Source: Sipunculus nudus
Lineage: Eukaryota; Annelida; Sipuncula; Golfingiida; Sipunculidae
Assembly (NCBI GenBank): GCA_026874595.1
Contig: CM049312.1
Location: 75,244,429 to 75,308,428, forward strand
Reading direction: 5' to 3'
Length of the DNA stretch: 64,000 bases
In this document: piece after piece, positions 35,546-47,459 of the stretch
How positions within the stretch are numbered: the stretch's first letter is position 1
How the letters are laid out: each line of letters begins with the position of its first letter
Program-made: the position numbers and the translations under genes
Notes under the pieces: generated by a model
Database searches by the model: none
Told to the model about the DNA's origin: nothing
The model's input: only the letters and a program-made list of their open reading frames with translations

Positions 35546-35827
35546 AGCTAGCATTCCATATACAGTGAAAATGAGATTTAAGACCATCATTGGGACCTCT
35601 ATAAAGTGGTCTTGTTTGAGAGGTAGTTGTCTAAGTGAGGTCTTATTTAAACAGCAAAAATGAACAGGAACCCATAAAAAGTAGTCGCCATTTTGAGGTG
35701 ATCGTAAGGGTGAGGTTTAACTATATAGATATATGCAGTACATAAGTGTAAGTACCTGAAATGATAATGGAGCTAGAAAATGGATGCCTGCAATTCCATT
35801 GATATGGATGATTATGTTGTATGTATA
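35546..35827. other. Unassigned spacer
   Basis: Contains TGGTCTTGTTTGAGAGGTAG-like words reminiscent of the minisatellite at 52.4 kb (GAGGT units) but no regular repeat. Confidence 0.4.
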
Positions 35828-35829
35828 TA

Positions 35830-36455
35830 CCGTAAATTTCTGCATATACATTGACCCAACGTATAAGTCAAGGTGGGATTTTGAAGAGAGAAATCGGGAG
35901 AAAATATTTTAGAGCCCACTGAGTCTGGATAATCCCAGCTCACAACAGATAAGTAAATGATAACCAATGGAATTAGTCATTTAAAAGTCGCACCCAAAAA
36001 TATACTTACGTGCATAGTTGTCAGGCTACAAAATCCCACTACCACTGCTTGTAGTGCAGATAACATTCCCTTTCAGTGAAGTTCAAACCCACTGGAAGCC
36101 TTGATTTATAGCTGAAAGTGAAACCCCCCCCAAGAAGGCCCGCCGTGTTACGATGTAGATGACAATATTAACATGGGTACACTTCTTGTCGCTTTCAAAT
36201 GATCAAAGACGTTTCCCGAGTGTTATGAATAAGTATCTAAGTAAGTATGATATGAGTAAGTATATATACATAAGTCTGTATAGTTACAGACATAATTCCA
36301 TATTAGCTTTGAGAACCGACAATACCTTATACCCACAAAGTCTGGGTTAAATTTAGACTGTCAGGCTTAGACCGGCACATTAGGCGACCCCCCACCCCAT
36401 TCCTGGATTATTTTTTTAGGAGCATATTTCTCAACGTATATGCGGAAATTTACAG
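35830..36455. mobile_element. Inverted-repeat element D (626 bp, TA target)
   Basis: The left end is CCGTAAATTTCTGCATATAC. The right end inverted is CTGTAAATTTCCGCATATAC. TA lies on both sides (35828-35829 and 36456-36457). It has the same size class and target as MITE family A but a different terminal sequence, and shares a CCGTA start with the element at 39327. No transposase is visible. Confidence 0.8.
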
Positions 36456-36457
36456 TA

Positions 36458-38128
36458 TATCTAATTGTAAACAGCTTGCAATCAGACACATTATATTCAT
36501 GTGTATGTGGCATGTATACAGTAACAATAGGGGATACAGGAAACACTACCAGAGTAGAGCAGTCTATACTGCCAAAGAATGTCTTATCACCGACATCAAA
36601 GAATGGATTCCCATTCGTTACCATGTGTATGTGTTTTCATTCACTACAGTGAACCATCAAAATCTGCTGCATATGCATACATACAAATACTAATGTGTAA
36701 ATGGAAAGATTCAAAGAGATTATGATGTGCTGATTCCTAGCTGCATAGATACACAATCGTACAACATGTATGGTATGCCACCTTTAATTTCTTGTTACAC
36801 TATTAATTTTTCACAGGCTAGCTAAAGCACCCTAAAAAATGGCACTTCAGCTCCATCATATGGCAAGGGACTTCACCAGCTGCCTTATATAAATTAAAGC
36901 ATCTACAGCTATGTTTGTTCTCTTTTATGTCACTGACTAAACCTGGTGCAAGTTTATTTCTCCTGTGTGTTGGTGCAAGGAAATGGTTTTGGAATGAAAC
37001 CTTGTCAGATACTTATATATTTCTAGGAGAGGAAACGTTTTATCATGTATACCTAAAATGCTTTTGAACACATCCTGTGTGATTTACTCATAAACAAACA
37101 CAAAACATGCCAAAAACACTTTATGATTTTAAATCAACCTTTTGTGCCAGTATTTTTAAGTCAATCTGCGGTTTGCTTATTTTATGCATATTCTGTGTTA
37201 TCATTCAAGAATTTTACCAAATTAATTCAAAGATAAAACAATATTACTGGTACACGCATTAAAATAACCCAGATATGAAGGCAATAAGGCAGACTGGAAT
37301 CCCTGACGAGGATGGAACAATCACCACCAGCCACGGTAAATAAGGAACACACAGAAAGCCCTGATAAAAGACTTAATCTACTTACTTGTGAAACTATAGC
37401 CCTTTTTATTGATACAAGTACTTGGACAGTAATAAAAGTTCTGGCCATACATGAGATTAATTTCATGATAAAATGTGGTAGGATTTTCCTTTCAAGTCAT
37501 CAGTTAACAAGAGCACCGCAATATATGTTGGTTATATTAGTAGTTATTGAGAGTATGGTGAAAAGCCATCGAAGCCCCATGCGGCACCTCTAAAAGTTAA
37601 TGGACGGTCAGATGGCACAACAGATGGATTATATTTTTATCATTTTCACTGAGTTCTATATATTAATTATTCTGGTAATTCATTTTCAAGTAATTATTAA
37701 CATCATTGTTATCATTTTTATAACTGTTACTATTTATTAATTATTATGATTATTATTAATATTATTATCATTTAATCCTATATCCATATTCAGCATTACT
37801 TCCTATTGACAGCAGAAATTGATAATAATGATCAATTTTTTTTAATATTGTAAATTGCAAGTCAATGTAACCACATTTTTTAAAATGAAGGTAAATTTAG
37901 TAAAATGAACCAATACCCAGTTTAGCAAAGCTGGATGTAAAACAACTGGCATATTGAAGAACACTGATATTGTTCATTTTAACTTCAAATTCCCTGGATA
38001 GTCCAGTAATGCGCTGAACAGAAGCTCAAGCAACACAGCTAAAGTATCTATGCCAAGCGTCTTGAAAAATGAAATGCCATGCCCAGAAAATGAGAAAATT
38101 TAATCCTTTCTTTGTGAGATATCAACAG
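36458..38128. other. Unassigned AT-rich interval
   Basis: ATT/TTA-rich sequence at about 37660-37775. A short open block near 37300-37355 (TGGAATCCCTGACGAGGATG) precedes GTAAAT but lacks a pyrimidine tract at its acceptor. Nothing firm. Confidence 0.45.
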
Positions 38129-38236
38129 GTTGACAATACACCCCAGTATCACCAAGCCGTGTCCCAAACGCTAAAATTCCCTCCATCCTCATCGATGTCA
38201 TCAGTCACCATGACAACCAGGGATGTTGTAAGGCAG
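38129..38236 (+). CDS. Candidate internal exon, unknown protein
   Basis: Exactly 108 bases between an AACAG acceptor (with a CCTTTCTTTGTG tract upstream) and a CAG|GTGCGT donor. It is open in phase 0 for 36 codons. The peptide starts VDNTPQYHQAVSQTLKFPPS, and a Ser/Thr-rich block then leads to RDVVRQ. It is GC-richer than its flanks. It lies on the same strand as the terminal exon at 54647, but no linking exons were found and the phases do not demonstrate a direct join. I do not recognise the protein; this is a composition- and splice-based candidate only. Confidence 0.35.
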
Positions 38237-39324
38237 GTGCGTTTAAAAGCACGAGGCAGTGGCAGGAGGTGACAGTGCAGATAATCGGGGGATCAGTGTC
38301 AGAGACTCCCAGCGACAGATAAACATATGCCAAATGACAGCCACTGCTACAAGTCACAGTCACTATCGCTAATCAATGCTTCTAACTCTGGAGTCATTAC
38401 CAAAGACTAATTTCGTCAGGTAGGTGTGCCGCTGCTACTCCGCCTGAAACTAAGTCATCTTTATAACTTCATCATCTCTCTAATCTATAATTTTAATGTT
38501 GTTACTGTTCATGAGTTTCCTATGTAATGGAAGGAAAAATACTGTGCTGCTGAACCATTTAATCAGCTATGATTCTAATAAGGAAGATGAACAGGTATGC
38601 ATTCATACAGATGTCAGTCCTTGCACCTGTATGCCTGTTTCTTTGTGCGTAAAATGTCTAAAAAGTTACAGATATTCTGAAGCATTAATCTGATTAAGTT
38701 TATCAAATACTTATTAATTTTTTTTACTGCTCTTGTATATTGAAGACATTTTGGTGAACTTAACTGTCTATATATGACTTGTGTCTAAATCTGTATTTTC
38801 TCTATTTTTGTATATATGTGATATTTATTTGGTAAAAATGCATTTTTTAGTGGAGTGAATGAGAGAAAAAGTTAACAGAATTTAAAAGGTTCATCAGATA
38901 TGGAAGCAGGACCATTTCTGGTTATGAGTGCTTTCCCTATAGATCAGTCACTAGCCTGCCTGTCTGCAGCCAGTAAAATGGAACTCATTGAGTTTACCTG
39001 CTCAAACCATTATAATTTCTTTTAGCTCCAGTGAGCCAACTTTGTGCAACTTGGTTTGACTTGGGCAACAAATGTGGTACATGTATTCTATATTTGTGTA
39101 AAACTGCAGTATATAGTATGATTGTGATATGCAGTACTTTTAGTTCCCCCACAGTAGTCACTAAAAAGGCATGTGCATGGTATTCCATACATTGACATCA
39201 GTGATAGTGTCTTCCTCTGGTAGATGACCTGTCTGCTCCTGTGGTGCTTCAAATATATTTCAAGTTTTGCCTCCTAAAACCTGCATATGCATACATATTA
39301 ATGAAATCACTCCAAGAGAGCATA
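38237..39324. other. Unassigned interval
   Basis: A GTAGGT donor-like site near 38421 has no open upstream exon in any frame. No repeat was recognised. Confidence 0.45.
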
Positions 39325-39326
39325 TA

Positions 39327-41191
39327 CCGTATTTATACGTGTATAAGACGACCCCGTGTATAAGACGACCCCCAATTTTGAGCCTCAAATTTTGGTTCAA
39401 ATTATTTTTCAGCATCTTAAGTTGGAGCTGCCAGCTACTGAAGATCACTTTGTTAGCATAATGATAACTTTAACACTGATGATTGAAATTTTTGATTCCT
39501 AAAATGGTCAGTGGTATATTTTTTTGTTTATGATGCTACAAGTGAAAACAGGAAAGTAATATAGAAAGGTATGGAGCAGACCAAAACGGAATTAATTTAA
39601 CATATCAAAGAATGAGTATTATGCAACAATTCAAATTAATATCATAAGAGACATCAAAGGGTCAATTTTAGGGCCCAAATTTGGGTAATAAATTATTATC
39701 CAGGAAATGGCACCCACTAAGAATTAACATGTCAAGAGAATGTGCATGACAGGGCATTGAAACCTTCCTCTTTAAAAAAGATAAATTTATTTAAAAGAAA
39801 TGTCAGTCTTCTGCATAATTTGAGGGAGATCACCCCAAACACCCACTGCATTTCAGCGTCCACGTTTATAAGTGGCTTAAGGTAGACAAGTGACAGCGCA
39901 TGAAACCAAGGCTTCCATGATGCTCTACTTAACTAGGCTACCTCATTTATTATTCCATGTTAATCTTGAACTATCGAAAATTACATTTTCCTGGCCTGTC
40001 CACAACCATGTCACAGTCACCAAATTTTCCCACAAAATGTATCACGTTTGCTTAAATGACGTCGGTCAGGTTCGAATTTATTCCGTTGTACCAGTGAGGA
40101 AGGAAAAACGTAATTAGGTAATGACCCAGTAGGACTTTCGTGAACTACGTTATTTTACGACATTTAACTGTGTGCAAGTTCAATGCTACCTTGTAGAAAC
40201 TAGGGTTTCCATTCGGGTACTATTTAAAAGGATATACGCACCCAATCCAAATTGTGAGGAAATTTGTTATATTTATATCCCGCGGAAACTCGGTCCCTTT
40301 CTTGAACTCAGTTGACCCGTTATAATAAATTCATTTCTTGGCGTAGTCCAATAATACAAGCTTGACAAACATTGAATTTTGCGTCACCTGAGGAAAGGCC
40401 GCTTCTTATTTATAATTATAACGCGCTATTGGTTGTCTTGTAATCGAAGTGCCATGTGCGAGTCTCCGTGTATGTCAGTGTGCAAGCCAGCTGACAGCGT
40501 CCGCATTCACTGGACTCGTGAACATTTTACGCGGTAATTACGGCACCATATGAAAAAATCATCCTTGTATTTATATGCACATACGTGCTACTGGATGGCA
40601 TTAGCAAGCGTCCAGCATCCCTTGCGCGAGCGCTGTACTCTCGGATCTTGAGTACATGGGTAAGCCCCGCAAGCTGATAGCGGCATCGACAATTATTTCA
40701 CTGCGTACCTGTTTAAAGTGATTTGCCAAGAAATTTTTGGCAAAATATACTTTAAAACTTGGATTGGGAATTCCGTTTCGGTCTGTCAGTTCCGTGATTC
40801 CGTCCGCTATCGCGGGAAATCACTGGCTCTACTGTCATTAGGGCTTTCATATATTGATTCCGTTAAAATTCCTGTGTCAATGCGGCAAGGCAAACCTTTT
40901 CTTATCAATTATTTAACTATGTGTGCATGTAAATCTGATGTATAAACGATAAATTTAAACAAAAACAAAGCACTGTAATGTTCTTTATTGAGTGTACATT
41001 ACCACCATACGGACATGATCACCGATATTCACGCCCTCCAGTTCGACCGACGTAATAATGCTGATTGCCGTAAATTATCCTCGGTGGCCCTGAGGACACC
41101 GAAAAACTTGTACCCTTGTATAAGACGGCCCCCCTTCTTTGCCAAATATTTTTAGGATAAAATTTGTCGTCCTGTACACGCATAAATACGG
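39327..41191. mobile_element. Inverted-repeat element E (1,865 bp, TA target)
   Basis: The left end is CCGTATTTATACGTGTATAA, then GACGACCCC, with GTGTATAAGACGACCCC immediately repeated. The right end inverted is CCGTATTTATGCGTGTACAG. TA flanks both ends (39325-39326 and 41192-41193). A further TATAAGACGGCCCC lies just inside the right end. The interior from about 39850 to 41100 is CpG-richer than the flanks and carries no recognisable transposase. A mariner/pogo-class non-autonomous element is the likeliest class, inferred from target and ends. Confidence 0.78.
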
Positions 41192-41244
41192 TAATGTGTC
41201 AAATTCCTAGCAGCTAGCAAAACAGCCTAGGGTTATGTAAAATT

Positions 41245-41398
41245 GTATTTTATGTAATTATCATATCATTTCATGATAAGAAATCAGGTCATGATAATAT
41301 GGATAATTGCTATAAGCCTCAGTATTTTATGTAATTATCATATCATTTTATGATTAGAAAACAGGCCATGATCATATGGATAATTGCTATAAGCCTCT
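41245..41398. repeat. 77-bp tandem duplication
   Basis: GTATTTTATGTAATTATCAT starts both units (41245 and 41322). Each ends in GATAATTGCTATAAGCCTC. It has two diverged copies and contains the imperfect palindrome ATCATATCATTTCATGAT. Confidence 0.85.
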
Positions 41399-41639
41399 GT
41401 TATCAACGCAGCATTTACACATCTGAAAGGGTTGCTCAAAGCACCTGGTAATGATCATTGCCTGCTACAAGGTGCTAAATCCAGAAATTTGCGTGTCCTA
41501 TCGATGCTTGGACATGCAGAACCGAGTGTCCGCAAGAGATTTTGAGCGTCAGAGGCCCTTTACCCAGCGTTCCTGAAAGCCCTGCTCATACACATACATA
41601 TATACTGCCTGCAGTAAATTTCCATGGAGCCATTAACAG

Positions 41640-41830
41640 GTATTAGAGGTTGCCTTTGCCCTGGTATTAACCTGTGATCCAACCATCAAATGAATCAAGT
41701 GTGACACATTTTTTTTCTGTGTAGCACACTACATTAATCGAGATCCTCAGACTACATCTCTAGTCATCAAAGTCGGATGAGACTGACATCGTCGGTGATA
41801 TCAGACTATAAAAACTCTATCCTTTACCTT
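41640..41830 (+). repeat. SINE-like fragment
   Basis: The tail GATATCAGACTATAAAAACTC, then TTTACCTTTTT, matches the tail of the SINE at 12255-12480. Head sequence is too diverged to show box A and B. Confidence 0.35.
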
Positions 41831-41951
41831 TTTATTGAAAGATATGACGCTATGTCTCAAAACTGTATCATATCAACATTTAAACTTTTCAGGAATTAAG
41901 GAATACTTTTTCTTCAGATCTGGTTAATGGTCAATAATTCATCTTCATTCT

Positions 41952-42030
41952 ACCAAGTCTGTGGCAGCTATGCTTTCACAGACCTTGATTCAGCAAACTG
42001 CTCTAGCATCTATTTCATGAATAATGAACA
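41952..42030 (+). repeat. Inverted partner of 45617-45690
   Basis: AAGTCTGTGGCAGCTATGCT, then TTCACAGACCTTGATTCAG, is found in inverse orientation at 45640-45690. GTCTGTG/CACAGAC inside makes a small hairpin. The pair brackets H1 copy b and the adjoining SINE. Confidence 0.7.
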
Positions 42031-42089
42031 AGCCTGCAAGTGTTCAGGCCGAAACTAAAACTGCCAATGAAATCCAAATAAACTGTAAA

Positions 42090-45000
42090 CAAGGGACCCA
42101 TGGGTCACGGCGCTCAGCTGTTATATATGATCACAAAATATGATTTGGAAGAGGAGGTAGGCAAAGGCTGGTTTTGTGAGGTAATATAAGCTCTATTATG
42201 AGTTGATGGTGTTTAACTCAAGTTATGTAAGATTTTGATAATATCCTTGGAGACAGGGAAGAGGACTGATGTCACTAATATTATTTACAGTCGGAAAGGG
42301 TGTGCTATTAGCACACATGTTTTGACTTGGCCATAAAACTACATAGCAGCAGAATTATTTGAAAAGTTGAACTATTTATATAAAATTAATAACAAATATT
42401 GTGTCAAGTATAATTTAAATTAAAAATATTAAAAGTATCATCTGTTTTTTTTTTCATCAAAGATTTTTTAGTAATATTATCGAAATAAATGATTATTAAA
42501 ATAATATTATAGAATATATTCATGAAGGCATTTGTGTTCAAATACTTTCATTTTTACCTGTATTCCTATCCTTATACATGAAATTATGGAGTGCATATTC
42601 ATATTTGCATTCAAATACATTTGCAAAGTACTGCACCATGTCTGGTATTTATTCAGTTTCAGCCAAACAAAGTTCTTGAGAATCCAGAATAAACAAATAT
42701 CACAAATTTAAATAATGATCATAAGTACATGGTTTTATGAATTTTATTTATATTAAAAAAATACAACTATAATATTCACTTTGGACTACCTTAACATCAA
42801 TCTATGCACTAGACATAGCAAGAGTCTTATGACAAGTATTAACATTACAGAAATCATAATGAGAACTTGTCTAAGATCTGATTTTTTATCATATTCATTT
42901 TTTTTATTTAAAAAAAATGTATCAGAAAAAAATTTGAAGTATCTCAGCTATGAAACCATTATATGTGTAAAAAATAACCCAAGAATAAGAACACCCTATA
43001 AATTATACAAGGAGAAAACTAGAGATGGGAAAGTTTAATTTTATTAACTGAAATATAAGAACCAGTAATATAAATTTTGATTATTTACGTAGTCTTGTGA
43101 CAGCTGTTACAGCCACATGTCTGAATGTCATAAGTGAAACATACTGACATATTTAATCAGTACTTGTCTGAGTAAAATTTAAAAATTTTGACATTTTAAC
43201 TTTTTTTTTTAATTTTGAAATAAATATAAATTAACAAGCTGAAGCACTTGGAAAAGAACTGGGAATTTAGATTTATGTTATCAACTGCATCTTTGTCAAT
43301 CATTAATTTCCTTCATATAATCCCTAATAGTATAGAACAATATTTTTTTTTTCATTATTAAAATTGAAAAGAAAAATACCATAGGTGACTCAATGATGTT
43401 ACTTGGAATACATTTTCATCAATCCATACAAAATCCAAAAAACATCAGTAACTGCAAGGTAATTCCCTGTTACTCATCAACTGTCAAATTCCTTTACTAT
43501 TGATTATTTTTAAAGCTGTTATTATTGACCTATAAAAATTTATTTATTCATTGTTTATTGTTGGTCTAAACAACTAATAGATGAGCTGGGTTGGACACCT
43601 GGATCAGCTGTGGCCAGCAATAAGCTGCCCAGCTGCAAGTATATGCCCACCTCAAGCGTGCATAATTGGCCTGAAAGGTCAAAGCAGAGGACATACAGGT
43701 GACTGAAGAGGGGCTGGGTAGAGCCTGGGTCTGACATGGTCTCATAAAAAACTTTAATAAAAGCTACAGTTTTTGGCCAATTTCTTTCAACTAACAAGTT
43801 GAAATCCTTTTTTCTGCATTATATGAAAATTATATCAACAGTGCTTACAGGAAACAAACATGCCATGATTAAAATTAGGCTAAATTTAAGGTACTGATTT
43901 ATACTAATAACTTATAAAATTTGAAAAATTCAGAACTAATTTTGGGTATACAAATGAATCTTGATTAAATAATGTTATATCCCTGACAAAAAAAGTGAAA
44001 TCTCTAGCTTCAGCAATTTTCATGTTAAGGGAGTAAATATATTTCTTGTTTACAAAGTGCATTATGTTTGGGCCCATAACTTAAAACAATTTCGCAATAC
44101 TGACATCATTTCTGGCATGTGCATAGCGAATGTATAGAAAAATATGTATATTATATATGATCAAAGTCAGATCAGTGGTTCTGATATTAGGCAGTCTTGT
44201 GTAACAATGGGTTTTTCATGGAAAAATAAGTTTTTCATTAATATCTCAAAGGAATTAAGTCCTAGTGACAAAATTCTTGGCATGATAGGGGATTTTGGAG
44301 ACATCTAACTGTATACCAAATTTTAGAAACTAAGAGCTGAAGCTGGGGAGCTGAGCTCTAGAAAACTGCATAACACTAGCTTGATGTAAACAATATGTGA
44401 CATGGTGCTTGAAAACTTGAATAAAATCTACAGTTTTTGATCAAAAAGTTTCAAATTTTTGGTGTTAACAGATGAAATGCTATCAAAAACATTGCTGTGA
44501 AAATTAAATCCACAGCAGTTACAGAAAAAAATGTGCCATGGTCAAAGTTGGGCAAAATTTAAGGTACCAATTTTTTATTTTTGTTAATATCTCAAAAAAT
44601 TTAAAAGATTTTGATCTAATTTTGGGTATACAATTTAATTTTGATTAATTTAAGTTATATTACTGGAAAAAAAGTCCTTAGCTTTAATATGTTTTGTGTT
44701 AAGTGATCAAATATCTTTCCTGATTTTTTACAAAATGCATTATGTTTGGGCCCATAACTTTTTTATATTATATAATACAGACCTAATTCCTGGCATGTAC
44801 ATAAGAACGATATAGAGGAATATTTATGGTAAATATGAGGAAAAACAGATGAGTGATTTTGATATTAGGCAGTCCTGAAGTGTGAAAATAGGTTTTTAAT
44901 AAAAAAATTGAGGTTTTTCCTTAATTTCTCAAAGGAACGAAGTTGCAAAGATCCAGTTTCTTGCTTGGTAGGAGATCTTGGGGACATCTAACATTATGCT

Positions 45001-45132
45001 GAATTTTGGATTCCTAGGTCTTACGGTTTCAAAACGTGCCAGTTTAACGGACGGACGGAAGGACGGATGTACAGCCGATGGACAAAGGACCACGACTATA
45101 GCTCAGATGACTATAGTCAGCTGAGCTAAAAA
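42090..45132 (+). mobile_element. H1 element, copy b (complete, about 3.04 kb)
   Basis: The 5' end CAAGGGACCCATGGGTC contains the perfect palindrome GACCCATGGGTC (42095-42106), then GCTCAGCTG. The 3' end has GGACGGACGGAAGGACGG, then a hairpin at 45101-45126 (GCTCAG..TGACTATAGTCA..CTGAGC) and CTAAAAA. Most of the length is colinear with copy a; it also contains the 5' 1.2 kb seen inside the foldback element at 61.9-63.1 kb. No coding capacity. Helitron/Helentron-like by its ends only. Confidence 0.75.
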
Positions 45133-45310
45133 TGCAAACTTAACAAGAACATGTGCACCATGTGTGGGGCAGGTTTATATGGCTTTTATTTGATTGGTCA
45201 AATTCTGGATGCACTCCCAAGGATGCTAAACATCTGTTCTAAAATCATCCTCGGCTGTAACCTGGGATCCATGTATAACTAGCATTTGCAAAATATTGGC
45301 TTGGTTCAGT

Positions 45311-45600
45311 TTTTTTTTAAGGAAAGGTCCATGGCCTGTTGATGGCACTGTCAATTGAATGGGGATAAAGGTATCCACATGATAAGAATATGTTGATATT
45401 GAGCCTTCTGGATTTCAGGATTTATATACAAGAGGTTAGGAATAATCCAGAAATCATAACCTGTCATCAAGACATTAGAGTGAATATCTAAGGTTCTAAG
45501 GAGATTTCACTGTTAGGCCACTGAGGCAAGAGCACGGTTTGAACCAGGAACCTTCAGCGCTTGAGTCCAAAGCCTTAACCACCAGGCTAAGTCCTACCCC
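45311..45600 (-). repeat. tRNA-derived SINE with perfect target duplication
   Basis: On the minus strand it starts near 45600. TTAGCCTGGTGGTTAAGGC fits box A and GGTTCAAACC fits box B, followed by a roughly 200-bp body and an A-tail (T-run at 45310-45318 on the plus strand). TGGCTTGGTTCAGTT occurs on both sides (from 45297, running into the T-run, and 45601-45615), a direct repeat of 14-15 bp diagnostic of LINE-mediated insertion. Fragments of the same body occur near 10365 and 51300. It is not a functional tRNA. Confidence 0.88.
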
Positions 45601-45616
45601 TGGCTTGGTTCAGTTG

Positions 45617-45690
45617 CCCTGTTCATTATGAGAGCGGCTCTCTGAATTAAGGTCTGTGAAAGTGTAGCTGCCACAGACTTCGTCATGTGA
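45617..45690 (-). repeat. Inverted partner of 41952-42030
   Basis: On the minus strand it reads AAGTCTGTGGCAGCTACACT, then TTCACAGACCTTAATTCAG, matching the left copy with few changes. A separate 22-bp duplication (GACTTTAATGATTAATTACT) lies just beyond, at about 45709-45751. Confidence 0.7.
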
Positions 45691-46121
45691 AGATGCAGTA
45701 ATTTCTGACTTTAATGATTAATTACTCAGACTTTAATGATTAATTACTAACAGTGCTCAGCCCTGTCTTAAACAAGTCACAAAACTGCTTTATGTACAGG
45801 TAAAGAAATTCATACTGCAAGTGCTGTGTCTGGTATGCTTAATTTATAGGCAGAAAAAGTGACCTGTAAACCTTGTGTAACAGAAGATAAAAAATGACAA
45901 AACATGTTGTCAGATAATAATCATACACTTGTACTGTACAGTATGTGTCATCCTCCCCGAATACATCGCCATGACATGCTCAATTTTATCTAGATCACAT
46001 GACAGCTAGGGAGCATGACAATCTACAGATTAAATTCTGTCTTTAATCTTAACCTGGGCCTCGGCTCAGCAATATTTTCATGCCCAGATCCACAATGTAT
46101 ATCCACGCAGTGATGTTTTAC

Positions 46122-46218
46122 TGGCATTATCTTTAAAGGAAGCTGGAATTTTATACAACACAAATCCAACCCACGCATTGTTAGTAGTGTCTATGGACTG
46201 ACACTGCATGGCACGAAA
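46122..46218 (-). CDS. Candidate internal exon, unknown protein
   Basis: On the minus strand a good acceptor (TGCCTGGCTGCCGTGTTTCAG) is followed by an open phase-0 block beginning FRAMQCQSIDTTNNAWVGFV and continuing LYKIPASFKDNA. A possible donor is GCCA|GTAAAA. The block is GC-richer than its flanks. Only a weak resemblance to extracellular Cys-containing modules could be imagined, and I make no family claim. It could belong with the minus-strand candidates at 50.5-51.3 kb, but phases were not linked. Confidence 0.3.
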
Positions 46219-46299
46219 CTGAAACACGGCAGCCAGGCAATAAGAATACCAAAACCTACCTATGAAACACTTTTCAAAGAATAACTTTATAAATATCAA

Positions 46300-47455
46300 A
46301 GGTGAAAGAAGACTGATTCAGGGTTTTAGTAGGCAAACATCCAATAATTAACCTTGGTTCCTAATGAAAAAAGAATGGTTTGCTGAAAATACTTTCTAAG
46401 GATTGCTTCTTTATCAATCATATGGCCAATTATAAGCCCTGACAGTTGCCATGGCAATGGAAATGAAGAGCTAAAGTACCATTTCAGATTTGAAAGGCAA
46501 CGGTGGTTTTTCCTAGATACAAGCACAACAAATAAATAACGTAATGAGATGCAATTAAAGGAAATTTATGTAAAAAAAATAAAATATTTTACTATTCACC
46601 AAAGTTAAGAATATGGTAAAAGAAATAAACTATAATTCTGTCTTATTTATTTTTTTATATGTTGAGTTATCTGAATGGTATAGACTCTTTTTCTGTTCAG
46701 TCACTCATCTCAATATATAAGTACATGAATTTCACATATACAACTAATTAAAAAGGTCCTAATCATCCCAGATCAAGTGCTGAATAAAACAGGTCATTAC
46801 CTGTTGTTTTTAATGGGACACACTCTGTAGGTGTCCCATACATTATTGTCCAACAGTTAATTGTCTGTGGATAATCACATAATACTCATACAGTCTGGGG
46901 CCTGTTAATAACTTCCATTTTGATAGCACTTTGATCATGTTCCTGTAAACAATATCCAATAATGTTAATAAGGCAGCATTCATTGGGCAAGCTGTTTGCT
47001 GTTATACGTACCAATGTAGACAGGTTCCTTGCATAATTAAATACCTTTATGCAGGTATTAAAGGTTCTATACCATGCATTTTCAATGAAAATTAATTCTA
47101 AATTAAGTAACCCTAGCATGAATATGGAAACCAAAATGACATTGAACCATGTTCATAGTCTAGTTTTAATACAGGGCCTACAGGCCTAATGTGAACCTGT
47201 ACAATGGGATATACATCAGGTATAATGCTTCCATGATAACATGCTTGACCATTATTTGAAAAGTACTTGATTAATTTTTAAGAACATGTATGACATGCAC
47301 ATGCACAATGCAATTACTAAATATTTTAAATTGAACCACAAGCACCAATTACGCAAACATCAGTCTTGAAACACTGGCATGGGTGTACATGACACACCAA
47401 AATGTATGGACGTAAAATTTCAGGCAGATACTTCTAACCACTCTTGAGCTATGTG
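46300..47455. other. Unassigned interval
   Basis: Mostly AT-rich sequence with no supported exon. ACAGGGCCTACAGGCCTAAT near 47171 resembles text at 14047-14070 and may be a shared old repeat. Confidence 0.45.
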
Positions 47456-47459
47456 CACC

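Noticed and set aside
37279-37330. 44-base micro-exon (TGIPDEDGTITTSH) before GTAAAT
   Set aside because: No pyrimidine tract at the acceptor and too short to support alone.
38200-38424. Second exon ending at GTAGGT near 38421
   Set aside because: All three frames close before any usable acceptor.
45520-45600. Possible tRNA gene (box A and box B present)
   Set aside because: It cannot form a complete cloverleaf and is followed by a SINE body, A-tail and target duplication, so it is the head of a SINE.
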